Assembly: GCF_004403065.1 (NCBI RefSeq)
Contig: NZ_SOHA01000004.1
Span: 1 to 38,815 of the forward strand
Length of the DNA stretch: 38,815 bases
Direction of reading: 5' to 3'
DNA from: Cryobacterium cryoconiti
GTDB taxonomy: Bacteria; Actinomycetota; Actinomycetes; Actinomycetales; Microbacteriaceae
In this document: piece after piece, positions 27,903 through 36,075 of the stretch
How positions within the stretch are numbered: position 1 is the first letter of the stretch
How the letters are laid out: each line of letters starts with the position of its first letter
The notes under the pieces: generated by a model
The model's input: only the letters and a program-made list of their open reading frames with translations
Database searches by the model: none
What the model was told of the DNA's origin: nothing
Position numbers and translations under genes: made by a program

Positions 27903-27922
27903 TCTTTCCAGCGCTGTACATT
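27893..27922 (+). promoter_or_regulatory. Promoter of the sugar ABC importer operon
   Basis: TAGACA (27893-27898) and TACATT (27917-27922) form -35 and -10 elements with an 18-base spacer. The LacI operator lies in the spacer and touches the -10. The predicted 5' untranslated region is about 97 bases. Confidence 0.5.
27906..27919. promoter_or_regulatory. LacI-family operator, site 2
   Basis: TTCCAGCGCTGTAC shares the 8-bp palindromic core CAGCGCTG and 12 of 14 bases with site 1. It sits between the -35 and -10 of the ABC operon and upstream of divergent lacI, placed to repress the importer and possibly lacI itself. Confidence 0.7.
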
Positions 27923-28025
27923 GACGGAAGGTGCTCGTGAAACGCTCCGATCGGTGCGGGAAATGGGCGGCGCGCTTCGCACATGGGTTGCGGAGCGATG
28001 TTTTCGATGAGGAGGACGAACGATC

Positions 28026-29333
28026 ATGAATCAGAAAGACTTCCTGGGGCGGCGAGCGATTGCGGCTACCGCCCTCGGTGCCGCACTCATGCTGGTGCTG
28101 GCCGGATGCTCTGCAGGCGGAACCGGGCAAGCGGCGAGTGAGCCCTTCACCGGTGAATACACCGGGCCTGAAGTGGAGCTGTCCTACTGGAACGGCTTCA
28201 CCGGCGGGGACGGTCCATTCATGGAGAAGATGGTGTCCGACTTCAATGCCGAGCATGACAACATCAAGGTTGTCTCGAACACGATGCAGTGGACCGACTT
28301 CTATCAGCGACTTCCCGCAGCGGTGACCGCCGGCGAGGGTCCCGACGTCGGTGTGATGCACCTGGACCAGCTTGCGTCGAATGCCGCTCGGAACGTCATC
28401 GTACCGATCGACGATCTCGCCGATGACCTGGGTCTGTCGGCAGCTGACTTCACCGACGACGTCTGGGATGCCGGCGTTTATAAAGACGCCCGATACGGCA
28501 TTCCGCTCGACGTGCATTCCCTGGCCATGTACTACAACACCGAACATTTCGCCGCCGCTGGAATCGAAGAGGCCCCGACCGATGCGGCTTCTTTCCAGGA
28601 TGCGCTCGTCAAGCTCAAAGCAGCCGGCTATGAAACACCCTTCTGGATGCCGACGAGATGGCCGAGCCACCTCATGAACCTCTCCCTGCTGTGGCAGAAC
28701 GGCGGTGAACCGTATGGTGACGACGGAGCAACGTTCGATTCCGCAGCCGGGGTAGAGGCGCTTGAGTGGCAGCGCTCCATCGTGGATGACGGGTACAGCC
28801 CGGGTGACGTCGCCATCGACTCTCAGTACGTCGCCTTCAAGAACGGTGAGACCTCGATCACGTGGGACGGAATCTGGCAGATCAACGATCTCGCCGAGTC
28901 CGGACTTCCTCACGCGGTCGCCCCGGTCCCCACGATCGGTGACACGGATGCCGTCTGGGCCAACTCCCATAACTTCTTCCTCCCCCGTCAGGCAAATGCC
29001 GATCAGAACAAGGTCAACGCGTCAAAGGTGTTCATCGCCTGGATGAGCGAGCAGTCTGCTGAGTGGGCTGGCTCGGGCATGATCCCGGCTCGTCAGTCGG
29101 TGCGCGATGCGGGTGCCCTCGACGGTCTGCCGCAGGAAGCAATCGCGGAGAAAATCGACTCGATGCGTTTCTTGCCGCCCATCCCAGGAATCGGTGGAGT
29201 GCAGGCCGAGACCCTCGAAATCGCCGTCGCTGACGGGGTTCAGGGAACGACGTCACCGAGTGAGGCGCTCAAAAAAGCCGCCGGCACGGCGACGAAGCTC
29301 ATGGCTGACAACAAAGCCTCGTTCGGGGACTGA
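28026..29333 (+). CDS. Sugar ABC transporter substrate-binding lipoprotein (CUT1 type)
   Basis: A 435-residue extracytoplasmic binding protein anchored by a lipid. A Lys/Arg N-terminus is followed by a hydrophobic segment and the lipobox LAGC with Cys28. The mature part shows the type-I solute-binding pattern for oligosaccharides: VELSYWNGFTGGDGPFMEKMVSDFN, AGEGPDVGVMHLDQL, YGIPLDVHSLAMYYN, and NGETSITWDGIWQIND. GAGGAGG about 10 bases upstream is a strong Shine-Dalgarno. It is first in the importer operon. No ATP-binding subunit is encoded here, so it probably shares a general MsmK/MsiK-type ATPase, as is usual for CUT1 systems in actinobacteria. Confidence 0.92.
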   Translation: MNQKDFLGRRAIAATALGAALMLVLAGCSAGGTGQAASEPFTGEYTGPEVELSYWNGFTGGDGPFMEKMVSDFNAEHDNIKVVSNTMQWTDFYQRLPAAVTAGEGPDVGVMHLDQLASNAARNVIVPIDDLADDLGLSAADFTDDVWDAGVYKDARYGIPLDVHSLAMYYNTEHFAAAGIEEAPTDAASFQDALVKLKAAGYETPFWMPTRWPSHLMNLSLLWQNGGEPYGDDGATFDSAAGVEALEWQRSIVDDGYSPGDVAIDSQYVAFKNGETSITWDGIWQINDLAESGLPHAVAPVPTIGDTDAVWANSHNFFLPRQANADQNKVNASKVFIAWMSEQSAEWAGSGMIPARQSVRDAGALDGLPQEAIAEKIDSMRFLPPIPGIGGVQAETLEIAVADGVQGTTSPSEALKKAAGTATKLMADNKASFGD

Positions 29334-29336
29334 CCA

Positions 29337-30350
29337 ATGTCGACGAAGGTCGGTGAGCGCGCCCTCCCCACGGGGAGGGCGCGCCGCCCCTCGGCTTCCG
29401 ACCAGAAGCCCCAGAAGAATCGTGGAGTGCCAGCGGGCACTCGGCAACAGGGGTTAGCAACACCCTGGCTCTTTCTTGCCCCCTACCTCCTGCTTTTTGG
29501 CAGCTTCGTCATCCTCCCGGCAGTACTCGGCGTCTGGATCAGTCTTCATTCGTGGGACTACACGCTGCCGAACAAACCCTTTATCGGCCTCGACAACTAC
29601 GTCGCCTTGTTCTCGCCCGGATCTACCGTTTTCGGTCCGTTCTGGGGATCCATGCGGGCTACCGGAATCTTCACGGTGCTCAGCGTGCCATTGCTCCTGA
29701 TCGTCCCCCTCGCCGTCGCCTTGCTCATGAGCAAGAAATTTCCCGGACGGGACTTTCTCCGAGCCATCTACTTCGCCCCCTACGTTCTCGGCGTCGCCGT
29801 CATCTCGGTGCTCTGGCGATACCTGCTCGATAACAACATCGGGCTGGTGAACCACTATCTGGGCCTCCTCGGGCTTCCCGATGACACCGCGTGGACAACA
29901 ACGACGCCCGCGGCCTGGGTCGCGCTCGTGGGAGTGACCGTATGGTGGACGCTCGGATTCAACGCCGTCATCTACCTTGCCGGCCTTCAGGACATTCCGA
30001 TCGAACTCTATGAAGCCGCACGAGTTGATGGAGCCGGACCGTGGATGCAGTTCCTGCATGTGACGATCCCGGGCCTCAAGCCCATCCTGTCGTTCATCAC
30101 GATCATCACCCTCCTCGCATCCGCCAACATGTTCGGCCAGTCCTATCTCATGACGCAGGGCGGCCCCGGACGTGAAACGCGCACGGCCATTTATCAAATC
30201 GCTGATGCGGGACTGCGCAACTTCCAGATGGGCAGCGCCGCGGCGATGAGTTACGTCCTGACAGTTTTCCTGATGGCGATCAGCGCTTTGGTCTTCTACA
30301 TCTTTCGCGAGAAACAGCCCAAGAAGCTCAAGAAGGAGGTGCGTTCGTGA
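29337..30350 (+). CDS. Sugar ABC transporter permease (MalF/UgpA type)
   Basis: A 337-residue inner-membrane permease with six membrane segments. The EAA loop that contacts the ATPase is LYEAARVDGAGPWMQFLHVTIPGLKP (about residues 222-247). The ATG at 29337 is preceded by GGGGA about 8 bases upstream. The first ~40 residues are basic, Pro-rich and encoded by a strong GC hairpin. An in-frame GTG at 29427 starts nearer the first membrane segment, so the true start may be there. It ends in a GTGA overlap with the second permease. Confidence 0.92.
   Translation: MSTKVGERALPTGRARRPSASDQKPQKNRGVPAGTRQQGLATPWLFLAPYLLLFGSFVILPAVLGVWISLHSWDYTLPNKPFIGLDNYVALFSPGSTVFGPFWGSMRATGIFTVLSVPLLLIVPLAVALLMSKKFPGRDFLRAIYFAPYVLGVAVISVLWRYLLDNNIGLVNHYLGLLGLPDDTAWTTTTPAAWVALVGVTVWWTLGFNAVIYLAGLQDIPIELYEAARVDGAGPWMQFLHVTIPGLKPILSFITIITLLASANMFGQSYLMTQGGPGRETRTAIYQIADAGLRNFQMGSAAAMSYVLTVFLMAISALVFYIFREKQPKKLKKEVRS
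29357..29384 (+). other. Strong stem-loop at the binding-protein/permease junction
   Basis: GCGCGCCCTCCCC (29357-29369) pairs perfectly with 29372-29384, a 13-bp GC stem with a minimal loop. It begins 23 bases after the stop of the binding-protein gene. Stem-loops at this place often protect the upstream mRNA and lower permease expression relative to the binding protein. No T-run follows, so full termination is unlikely. Confidence 0.65.
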
Positions 30351-31225
30351 ACGCTCTCACGACCACGATGAGTGCAGATTCCCGTGGACGTCGTGCACGC
30401 CGGCGGAGTGGCACCATCACTCGGGTCGTCGTTCTCGGCGCGATCGCAATCGCGTTCATCAGCCCGATCATCTTCATGATCGTGACCAGCCTCAAGACCC
30501 GGGCTGACGCGACGGCTATTCCACCATCGTGGATTCCCAATCCGATCTCTCTGCAAGCTTTCGCGTCAATCCTCGCTCCCGGGACCTCGACTCCGGTGCT
30601 GCAATGGTTTGCAAACAGCATGGTTGCAGCCGCCCTCAATGCCACGCTCGTCGTCATCACGGCGTCACTAGCGGCGTATCCGCTCGCACGAATGCAGTTT
30701 CGCGGCAAGAATTTCGTCTTCGTCATCATCGTCGCAACCCTGCTGGTGCCGCCGGTCATCCTGGTGATCCCCAATTACCTCATCGTGAGCGAGCTGGGGT
30801 GGCTCAACTCGCTCGTCGCGATCATCATTCCCACGGCGGCATCCGCCTTCGGGGTGTTCTTCATGCGGCAGTTCTTCGTGGGACTGCCGATCGAGTTGGA
30901 GGAGGCCGCGCGGCTCGATGGGGCGAATCGATTTGTGATCTTCATGCAAGTCGTTCTGCCGCTCGCCAAGCCAGCTCTTGCAACACTCGCGCTGCTCGCG
31001 TTTCTTGGCAACTGGAATGACTTTCTCTGGCCCGTCTACGTTCTGTTCAGCCCGGAGGTACAGACACTGCCAGCTGGACTGTCCACCCTCCAGTCCGCAA
31101 ACGCCGTGCGCTACGACCTCCTGATGGCCGGCGCGGTCGTCGCGAGCGTACCTGTGCTGGCTCTGTTCATCTTCCTCCAGCGGTTCATCATCGAGGGCGT
31201 TTCCCGCTCTGGTGTGAAGGGGTAA
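30347..31225 (+). CDS. Sugar ABC transporter permease (MalG/UgpE type)
   Basis: A 292-residue permease with six membrane segments, second partner of the importer. The EAA loop is ELEEAARLDGANRFVIFMQVVLPLAKPAL (about residues 183-211). The GTG start overlaps the previous stop (GTGA) and has an optimal Shine-Dalgarno AAGGAGGT at 30333-30340, 6 bases upstream. The basic N-terminus (RGRRARRRSG) is cytoplasmic. It is followed 6 bases later by the GH43 gene. Confidence 0.94.
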   Translation: MNALTTTMSADSRGRRARRRSGTITRVVVLGAIAIAFISPIIFMIVTSLKTRADATAIPPSWIPNPISLQAFASILAPGTSTPVLQWFANSMVAAALNATLVVITASLAAYPLARMQFRGKNFVFVIIVATLLVPPVILVIPNYLIVSELGWLNSLVAIIIPTAASAFGVFFMRQFFVGLPIELEEAARLDGANRFVIFMQVVLPLAKPALATLALLAFLGNWNDFLWPVYVLFSPEVQTLPAGLSTLQSANAVRYDLLMAGAVVASVPVLALFIFLQRFIIEGVSRSGVKG

Positions 31226-31231
31226 CGACTG

Positions 31232-32218
31232 ATGAATCCTGATCGCCGCAGAGCGGTCGCGTGGGCTTCTGCAGCCATCATCACTGTTCTCGCGGTGAGT
31301 GGCTGCACGGCGGCGGCGGAGCCATCGGCACCCCCGCCGTCTGCCGCAGCAGGCGCCCCGGTCCTCAACGCAAATTTCGCTGACCCCGACCTGGTGGAAG
31401 TCGACGGTACGTATTTCGCGTACGCCACCAACGACAACAACCGCAACGTGCAGGTGGCCTCGTCCACCGATCTGGTCGATTGGGAGGTGCTACCCGACGC
31501 GTTGCCGGATCTCCCGAGCTGGGTCATTCCGGGCAAGACGTGGGCCCCTGAGGTGACGAGACTGGCCGATGATTCGTTCGTCATGTACTTCACGGCGACG
31601 AATTTTGCGCCAACGCTGCAGTGCATCGGTGTCGCCACGGCCAGCGACCCAGCCGGGCCGTTCACCGTTCAGGGCGACGCCATGATCATCTGTCCAGAAG
31701 ATGAAGGTGGCGCGATCGATGCGAGCACCGTGGTCATCGACGGCGTCTTGCACCTCGTCTGGAAAAATGACGGGAATTGTTGCGACCTCGACACCTGGAT
31801 CCAGGTGGCCCCGCTCACTTCCGATGGGCTCGGTGTTACTGGTGACCCCATCAGGATCGTGAAGCAGACCGAGGTGTGGGAGGGCGATCTGATCGAGGCT
31901 CCCACCATCGTCGCGCGAGGTTCAGGACTCGTGCTGCTGTACTCCGCGAACGCTTACGGAGGCGACCGTTATGCGGTCGGTGCTGCAACGGCTGCGTCGA
32001 TCGACGGCCCGTGGACGAAGGAAAAGGGCCCGATCCTCTCCACCGACGGGTCGGGTGGTCTCTATCGCGGCCCCGGTGGCCAGGACTTGGTCGTGGGGCT
32101 GAACGGCAAGGACTATCTCGTTTTCCACGGATGGGACAAGGACTATACGTACCGCGGACTGCACGTGGCCGAGGCCGAATGGGACGCCGACGTTCCTCGG
32201 ATCGTGGTCCCCAAGTAA
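31232..32218 (+). CDS. Glycoside hydrolase family 43 lipoprotein
   Basis: A 328-residue surface-anchored enzyme. Hydrophobic signal about residues 8-23, lipobox VSGC with Cys25, then an Ala/Pro-rich linker to about 42. The five-bladed beta-propeller follows. The expected GH43 acidic triad is present: catalytic base Asp51 in NFADPDLVEV, Asp163 in GAIDAS, and acid Glu222 in LIEAPTIV. GH43 members are mostly arabinofuranosidases, arabinanases, xylosidases or galactosidases; I cannot choose among them. Its place in the importer operon suggests it trims the polysaccharide or oligosaccharide outside the cell before uptake. It probably retains single-domain architecture with no carbohydrate-binding module. 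Confidence 0.92.
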   Translation: MNPDRRRAVAWASAAIITVLAVSGCTAAAEPSAPPPSAAAGAPVLNANFADPDLVEVDGTYFAYATNDNNRNVQVASSTDLVDWEVLPDALPDLPSWVIPGKTWAPEVTRLADDSFVMYFTATNFAPTLQCIGVATASDPAGPFTVQGDAMIICPEDEGGAIDASTVVIDGVLHLVWKNDGNCCDLDTWIQVAPLTSDGLGVTGDPIRIVKQTEVWEGDLIEAPTIVARGSGLVLLYSANAYGGDRYAVGAATAASIDGPWTKEKGPILSTDGSGGLYRGPGGQDLVVGLNGKDYLVFHGWDKDYTYRGLHVAEAEWDADVPRIVVPK

Positions 32219-32265
32219 CCCCATTGGGAATGAAATCCCAGGTATCTCCACTGAACGGTGTTCAC

Positions 32266-33195
32266 ATGTCTCTCACTCCACTGTCGGGAACCCAATTCGT
32301 TCTCGAGGCTTCCGGCTACTCCGCATCGATCGCGAGTATCGGCGCTAGCGTTCGATCGCTCCAGCATTACGGACGTAACCTCATCGTGCCGTTCGATGCC
32401 GACCAGGTGCGACCCTTCTTCCGCGGCGCCATTCTGGCGCCCTGGCCGAACCGAGTCGTTGATGGAAGGTACACATTCGCTGGCGTCGAGCGACAGCTGA
32501 ACATCACCGAGCCGTCACGAGTCCACGCGCTCCACGGCCTCGCGTCGTGGCTGAATTTCGTTGCGGTCAGGCAGGCGGCCGATCGGCTCGTTCTGCAGGC
32601 AACCGTCGAGCCGCAACCTGGATATCCCCACCGGATCACGCTGGAGGTGGATTTCATCCTCGACGACGGGGGCCTTCGCACAATCGTGACGGCAGTGAAC
32701 GCCGGTCCCGACGCCGCCCCCTTCGGTGTCGCTCCACACCCCTATCTTGTCGCCGGTGAGGGCCGCGTCAACGACTGGAGGCTTGAACTCCCAGCCAGGC
32801 TCATGCTGACCGTGACTCCTGACCGACTTATTCCCCTTCGCCTGGGTGACGTCAACGCTGAAGATCTTGCCGCCTTTGATTTTCGTGCGCCACGAACAAT
32901 CGATGACACCTTCATCGACCATGCCTTCACGGGCCTGGACAGGGACGAGGCAGGCGAAGCGACAGTGCGAGTGACGACGACCGCGGGCAGTGGAGTCGAA
33001 CTGAGTTGGGGTGGCGAATGCCCGTGGGTACAGGTGCACACGGCTGACCAACCCGAACCTTCGACTGACAGGATTGGACTAGTCGTCGAACCGATGACCT
33101 GTCCGCCGGACGCCTTCAACTCCGGGACGGACCTCAAGGTCCTGGAGGCGGGAGAGTCCACAAGCGCCTCGTGGACCATTCGAGCCATCGCCTAG
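32266..33195 (+). CDS. Aldose 1-epimerase (galactose mutarotase family)
   Basis: Interconverts alpha and beta anomers of a free sugar. The 309 residues include the conserved His90 (HALHGLASW), catalytic His158 (APHPYLVAG) and catalytic Glu275 (VVEPMTCPPDAFN), in the expected order. The start is uncertain: ATG 32266 fits the domain start, ATG 32230 adds 12 residues, and neither has a clear Shine-Dalgarno. The frame is open further upstream inside the GH43 gene, which I reject. It is last in the operon, consistent with converting the beta-sugar released by GH2/GH43 to the anomer used by a kinase. The actual sugar is not determined. Confidence 0.9.
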   Translation: MSLTPLSGTQFVLEASGYSASIASIGASVRSLQHYGRNLIVPFDADQVRPFFRGAILAPWPNRVVDGRYTFAGVERQLNITEPSRVHALHGLASWLNFVAVRQAADRLVLQATVEPQPGYPHRITLEVDFILDDGGLRTIVTAVNAGPDAAPFGVAPHPYLVAGEGRVNDWRLELPARLMLTVTPDRLIPLRLGDVNAEDLAAFDFRAPRTIDDTFIDHAFTGLDRDEAGEATVRVTTTAGSGVELSWGGECPWVQVHTADQPEPSTDRIGLVVEPMTCPPDAFNSGTDLKVLEAGESTSASWTIRAIA

Positions 33196-33293
33196 CGAGG
33201 CGCGGACGCTCCGAAATCGTCGGAACATACCGGCTGGCAGCCTCGAACATCGCGGCGAGTTCACGGGCGCCCGCTGAATCCGGCGGACCCGGG

Positions 33294-34271
33294 TCAGTTG
33301 CGGGGCTTCAGACGCACGGTCGGCAGCTGGGGCGCGGGGAGCGGGGGACCCTCAAAGCCGGCGACCGTGCCGAAGCGGCCCGCGGCATCCGTGCCCTCGA
33401 TCACCGCGGACTGCCACTCGTCCCGCCAGCGGGTGATCTCGTCATGGCTGCGGCCGACGAAGTTCCACCACATCACCAGCTGCTCGCCGAGCGGTTGCCC
33501 GCCGAGCAGGATCACCCGGGCCGGCTGCATGGTCTCGTTCGCCAGGCGGATGATGCCGCGCCCCGGCTCCACATAGCCGAGTTCCCAGCGCGCGAGCGTG
33601 CTGCCCTCGACAGCGACCGTGCCTGCGTCCACCAGCACGCCGTGCTCGAACGAGGTGTCGACCGGCAGATCGACGGCGACGCCGGCCGGCAGGGTGAGCT
33701 CCGCGCCGACGAGGGGGCTGTAGACCGCTGCGGGGGAGCGGATGCCCGCCAGCTCGCCCGCGAACACGCGCAGGCCGACCCCGTCCAGGACGACCGGCGG
33801 GATGCGGTGGCTCTCGAAGTGCGGCGCCTGGTGCCGGTGCCGGTCGGGCAGGGCGATCCAGAGCTGCACGCCGTGCAGGGAGCGGGAGCCCGCCGGGGAC
33901 ACCTCGGAGTGGCTGACACCCTGCCCGGCCGTCATCAGATTCAGTTCGCCCGGGCGCACCGGCGCGTGGGTGCCCGTGCTGTCCCGGTGCTCGATCTCGC
34001 CCTCGAACAGCCAGCTCACGGTCTGCAGCCCGGTGTGCGGGTGCGGCGGCACGAGCATGGCGGTGACCGCGTCGGGTCCGTAGTGGTCGATGAAGCACCA
34101 GGCGCCGATTGTGGAACGGCCACGTTGGGGGAGGGTGCGCCGCACGTTCATCGCGCGCGGACCGCCGAGGGGAACGTCGCGGGGCAGATAACGGATGAGG
34201 CGAGCGCGGGCATCCGTTTCGGCGGCGCATTCAGCGATGACCTCGGCCGGTTCCCGCTCCAGATTGCTCAC
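33294..34271 (-). CDS. Pirin family protein
   Basis: A 325-residue bicupin of the pirin family. The metal ligands are visible as His77, His79, His121 and Glu123 (PPHPHTGLQTVSWLFEGEIEHRDS and MTAGQGVSHSE), with the same spacing as in human pirin. Bacterial pirins include quercetin dioxygenases and regulators of pyruvate metabolism; the role here is unknown. It converges on the aldose epimerase gene and follows the membrane-protein gene on the same strand after a 24-base gap, so the two may be co-transcribed. GC content is higher than in the adjacent sugar island. Confidence 0.92.
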   Translation of the reverse strand: MSNLEREPAEVIAECAAETDARARLIRYLPRDVPLGGPRAMNVRRTLPQRGRSTIGAWCFIDHYGPDAVTAMLVPPHPHTGLQTVSWLFEGEIEHRDSTGTHAPVRPGELNLMTAGQGVSHSEVSPAGSRSLHGVQLWIALPDRHRHQAPHFESHRIPPVVLDGVGLRVFAGELAGIRSPAAVYSPLVGAELTLPAGVAVDLPVDTSFEHGVLVDAGTVAVEGSTLARWELGYVEPGRGIIRLANETMQPARVILLGGQPLGEQLVMWWNFVGRSHDEITRWRDEWQSAVIEGTDAAGRFGTVAGFEGPPLPAPQLPTVRLKPRN

Positions 34272-34295
34272 GCCGAAAAGTCTAACGAGGGACGC

Positions 34296-35828
34296 TCAGT
34301 CGGCGTCGTCGCGGCTGACCGGGACGGTCGCACCCTGCGACTGCGGCGGAAGCTCGGCCGTCTCGGTGAGATCGGCGGTCGTGCTCTCGCCCGCGCCCGG
34401 CTCTCCCGGCTCGGCCTGGGCCGTGGTCGCGGGCAGCATCTCTGCGGGCGGGCGCTGCAGCAGTTCGAGCAGCAGCACCACGATGAGGGCGAGCACGGCG
34501 GTCCAGATGATGACGGCCGGGGTGAGCGGGCGCCAGAAGAGGGCGACGGCGGCCGCCCCGATGCCGACGGCGGCCCGGATGAAGCGGCGTGCCCGGTAGA
34601 GCCAGCTGCCGGTTCGCCCGGTGGTCACTCCGCTGCCGGCGGCGCTGGCCCGCAGGTGCCGTGCGCCGTCGGTAACCAGGCGCCGCACCGCGATGGCGCC
34701 GCGGAACGGCCCGGCCAGATAGGCCACGATGGCGACGGTCACGGCGGCGAGCCCCACCGACAGGGCGGAGGCGTAGACCAGCGGCACGAGTGAGTCGTAG
34801 ACCGTGCCGGCCAGGTCGCTCGGCAGGTACTCCGGCGACAGCGCGTTGACGACGAAGAACCGGCCCACCGAGACCCCGGCGGCCAGGAGGGCCATCGAGA
34901 GGCCGAGCGTGACGCCCGCCCAGATCAGCGCGAGAGATCTCCGCCGGGCCACGAGCACACCGGCCGCGACGAGGGTCAAGCTCACCCACGGCAACCAGGT
35001 GCCGGCCACGTTGAGGAGCTGGTAGGCCGTGCGGGCCTGCACGAGGGCGTCCGACTGGGCGATCGGGATCGTGCGGTCGATCTCCGGGATGTTCGCGGCC
35101 AGGCCGAAGCCCTGGGCCAGGAGCTGCTGCTTCACCTCCGCGATGATCGGGCCGAGCTGGATGCCGACCTCGCCGGTGTCACTGATGACGAGCGCCGACG
35201 AGGTGTCACCCTCCAGAGCGGCGATGATCTGCGTCTGGCTGAGACGCAGCGCCTCTTCCCAAACGTTCGCGAAGGCATCCGAAGTCACCACTCGCTCGGC
35301 TGCCGTGCGGACGAGCGAGCGCACCCCCTCCACCGCCGGCGCCTCGAGGAGGATGAGCGCGTCCTGTGCCCGCGGAGGCAGATCAAGGCTGGCCAGACCG
35401 TCGAAGAGGTCCGTCGCCAGAGCCTCGATGTCGACCTGTTCCTCGACCACGCCGACGATCTCGGTGACGAGGAACGTCTGGAACGCCGGGTCCTCCGCCA
35501 GGGGCGCGACGGTCGCAACGAACGTGTCGGTGTCGGTGACGACCGTCTTGGTCCACTGGGACACCACGGCGACGGGCGCGAGCAGCACGCCGAAGGCGAT
35601 CAGCACCACGGCCAGGAACGACCGCCAGCGCTGACGGGAGGGTGGGGGCGCGGCCGGGGCGGCGAGCCCGGCAAGCGGGACGGTCTCGGCGCTCGCCGCA
35701 GAGGCTGCCTCCACCGCGTCGAGCCGCTCCCGGAGAATCGCATTCTCACGCGACAGCCGCACGAGCTCCGTCTGTTCGAGGGAATTCTGCGCGGGATTGT
35801 TCTGCTCGGGGTTGTCGGACTCGGCCAT
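34296..35828 (-). CDS. Multi-pass membrane protein with N-terminal coiled coil, unknown function
   Basis: A 510-residue protein. A short coiled coil (about residues 20-42, LVRLSRENAILRERLDAVEAA) and an Ala/Pro linker precede the first membrane segment (about 70-90). A long extracytoplasmic domain of about 170 residues follows, rich in helices and Asp/Thr. Five further membrane segments then lie between about 270 and 470. The tail is acidic and cytoplasmic. I chose the ATG at 35828, which has GGAG 4-5 bases upstream; a longer frame begins at 35885. I do not recognise a named domain. It is divergent from clpC. Confidence 0.8.
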   Translation of the reverse strand: MAESDNPEQNNPAQNSLEQTELVRLSRENAILRERLDAVEAASAASAETVPLAGLAAPAAPPPSRQRWRSFLAVVLIAFGVLLAPVAVVSQWTKTVVTDTDTFVATVAPLAEDPAFQTFLVTEIVGVVEEQVDIEALATDLFDGLASLDLPPRAQDALILLEAPAVEGVRSLVRTAAERVVTSDAFANVWEEALRLSQTQIIAALEGDTSSALVISDTGEVGIQLGPIIAEVKQQLLAQGFGLAANIPEIDRTIPIAQSDALVQARTAYQLLNVAGTWLPWVSLTLVAAGVLVARRRSLALIWAGVTLGLSMALLAAGVSVGRFFVVNALSPEYLPSDLAGTVYDSLVPLVYASALSVGLAAVTVAIVAYLAGPFRGAIAVRRLVTDGARHLRASAAGSGVTTGRTGSWLYRARRFIRAAVGIGAAAVALFWRPLTPAVIIWTAVLALIVVLLLELLQRPPAEMLPATTAQAEPGEPGAGESTTADLTETAELPPQSQGATVPVSRDDAD

Positions 35829-35894
35829 GGACTCCGCCTCTCGCCTGCCTGCGATGGACACGGTCCCCCCGGCGCCCCCGGCCACCGTACGGAG

Positions 35895-35924
35895 TCATTA
35901 TTGCGCTCGACAGGCGATGCGCAA
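35895..35924 (-). promoter_or_regulatory. Candidate promoter for the membrane-protein/pirin unit
   Basis: On the minus strand TTGCGC (35924-35919) and TAATGA (35900-35895) are spaced by 18 bases, about 67 bases before the chosen start. Match to the housekeeping consensus is moderate. Confidence 0.4.
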
Positions 35925-36038
35925 GGCGCGCGGGCGCCCCGGCGCACGCTGTCCGTGACCGGTCGCTGTCGACATCCGTCACGCCTGCGGCGAACAGAGG
36001 CATGCATTTCAGGGTTCGCTCGTTACTCTCGATGTATC

Positions 36039-36061
36039 GGCGCCACAACTGCCCTGGCGCC
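36039..36061. promoter_or_regulatory. Inverted repeat just upstream of the clpC ribosome-binding site
   Basis: GGCGCCA (36039-36045) and TGGCGCC (36055-36061) flank a 9-base spacer. The repeat abuts the AAGGGAG Shine-Dalgarno (36062-36068). It may be an operator or a 5'-UTR hairpin affecting translation. It does not match the CIRCE or HAIR heat-shock elements, nor the ClgR motif as I remember it. Confidence 0.45.
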
Positions 36062-36075
36062 AAGGGAGCGATCAC

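Noticed and set aside
31876..32265. Longer N-terminus for the aldose 1-epimerase
   Set aside because: Overlaps the GH43 gene out of frame and is Arg/Gly-rich; enzyme homology starts near 32266.
33171..34793. 540-residue plus-strand frame over pirin and the membrane protein
   Set aside because: Low-complexity Arg/Gly/Ala/Glu sequence; the minus strand encodes recognisable proteins.
36005..36040. ClgR or HspR-type box at clpC
   Set aside because: A GTTCGC half-site is present, but the required partner half-site at the right spacing is not.
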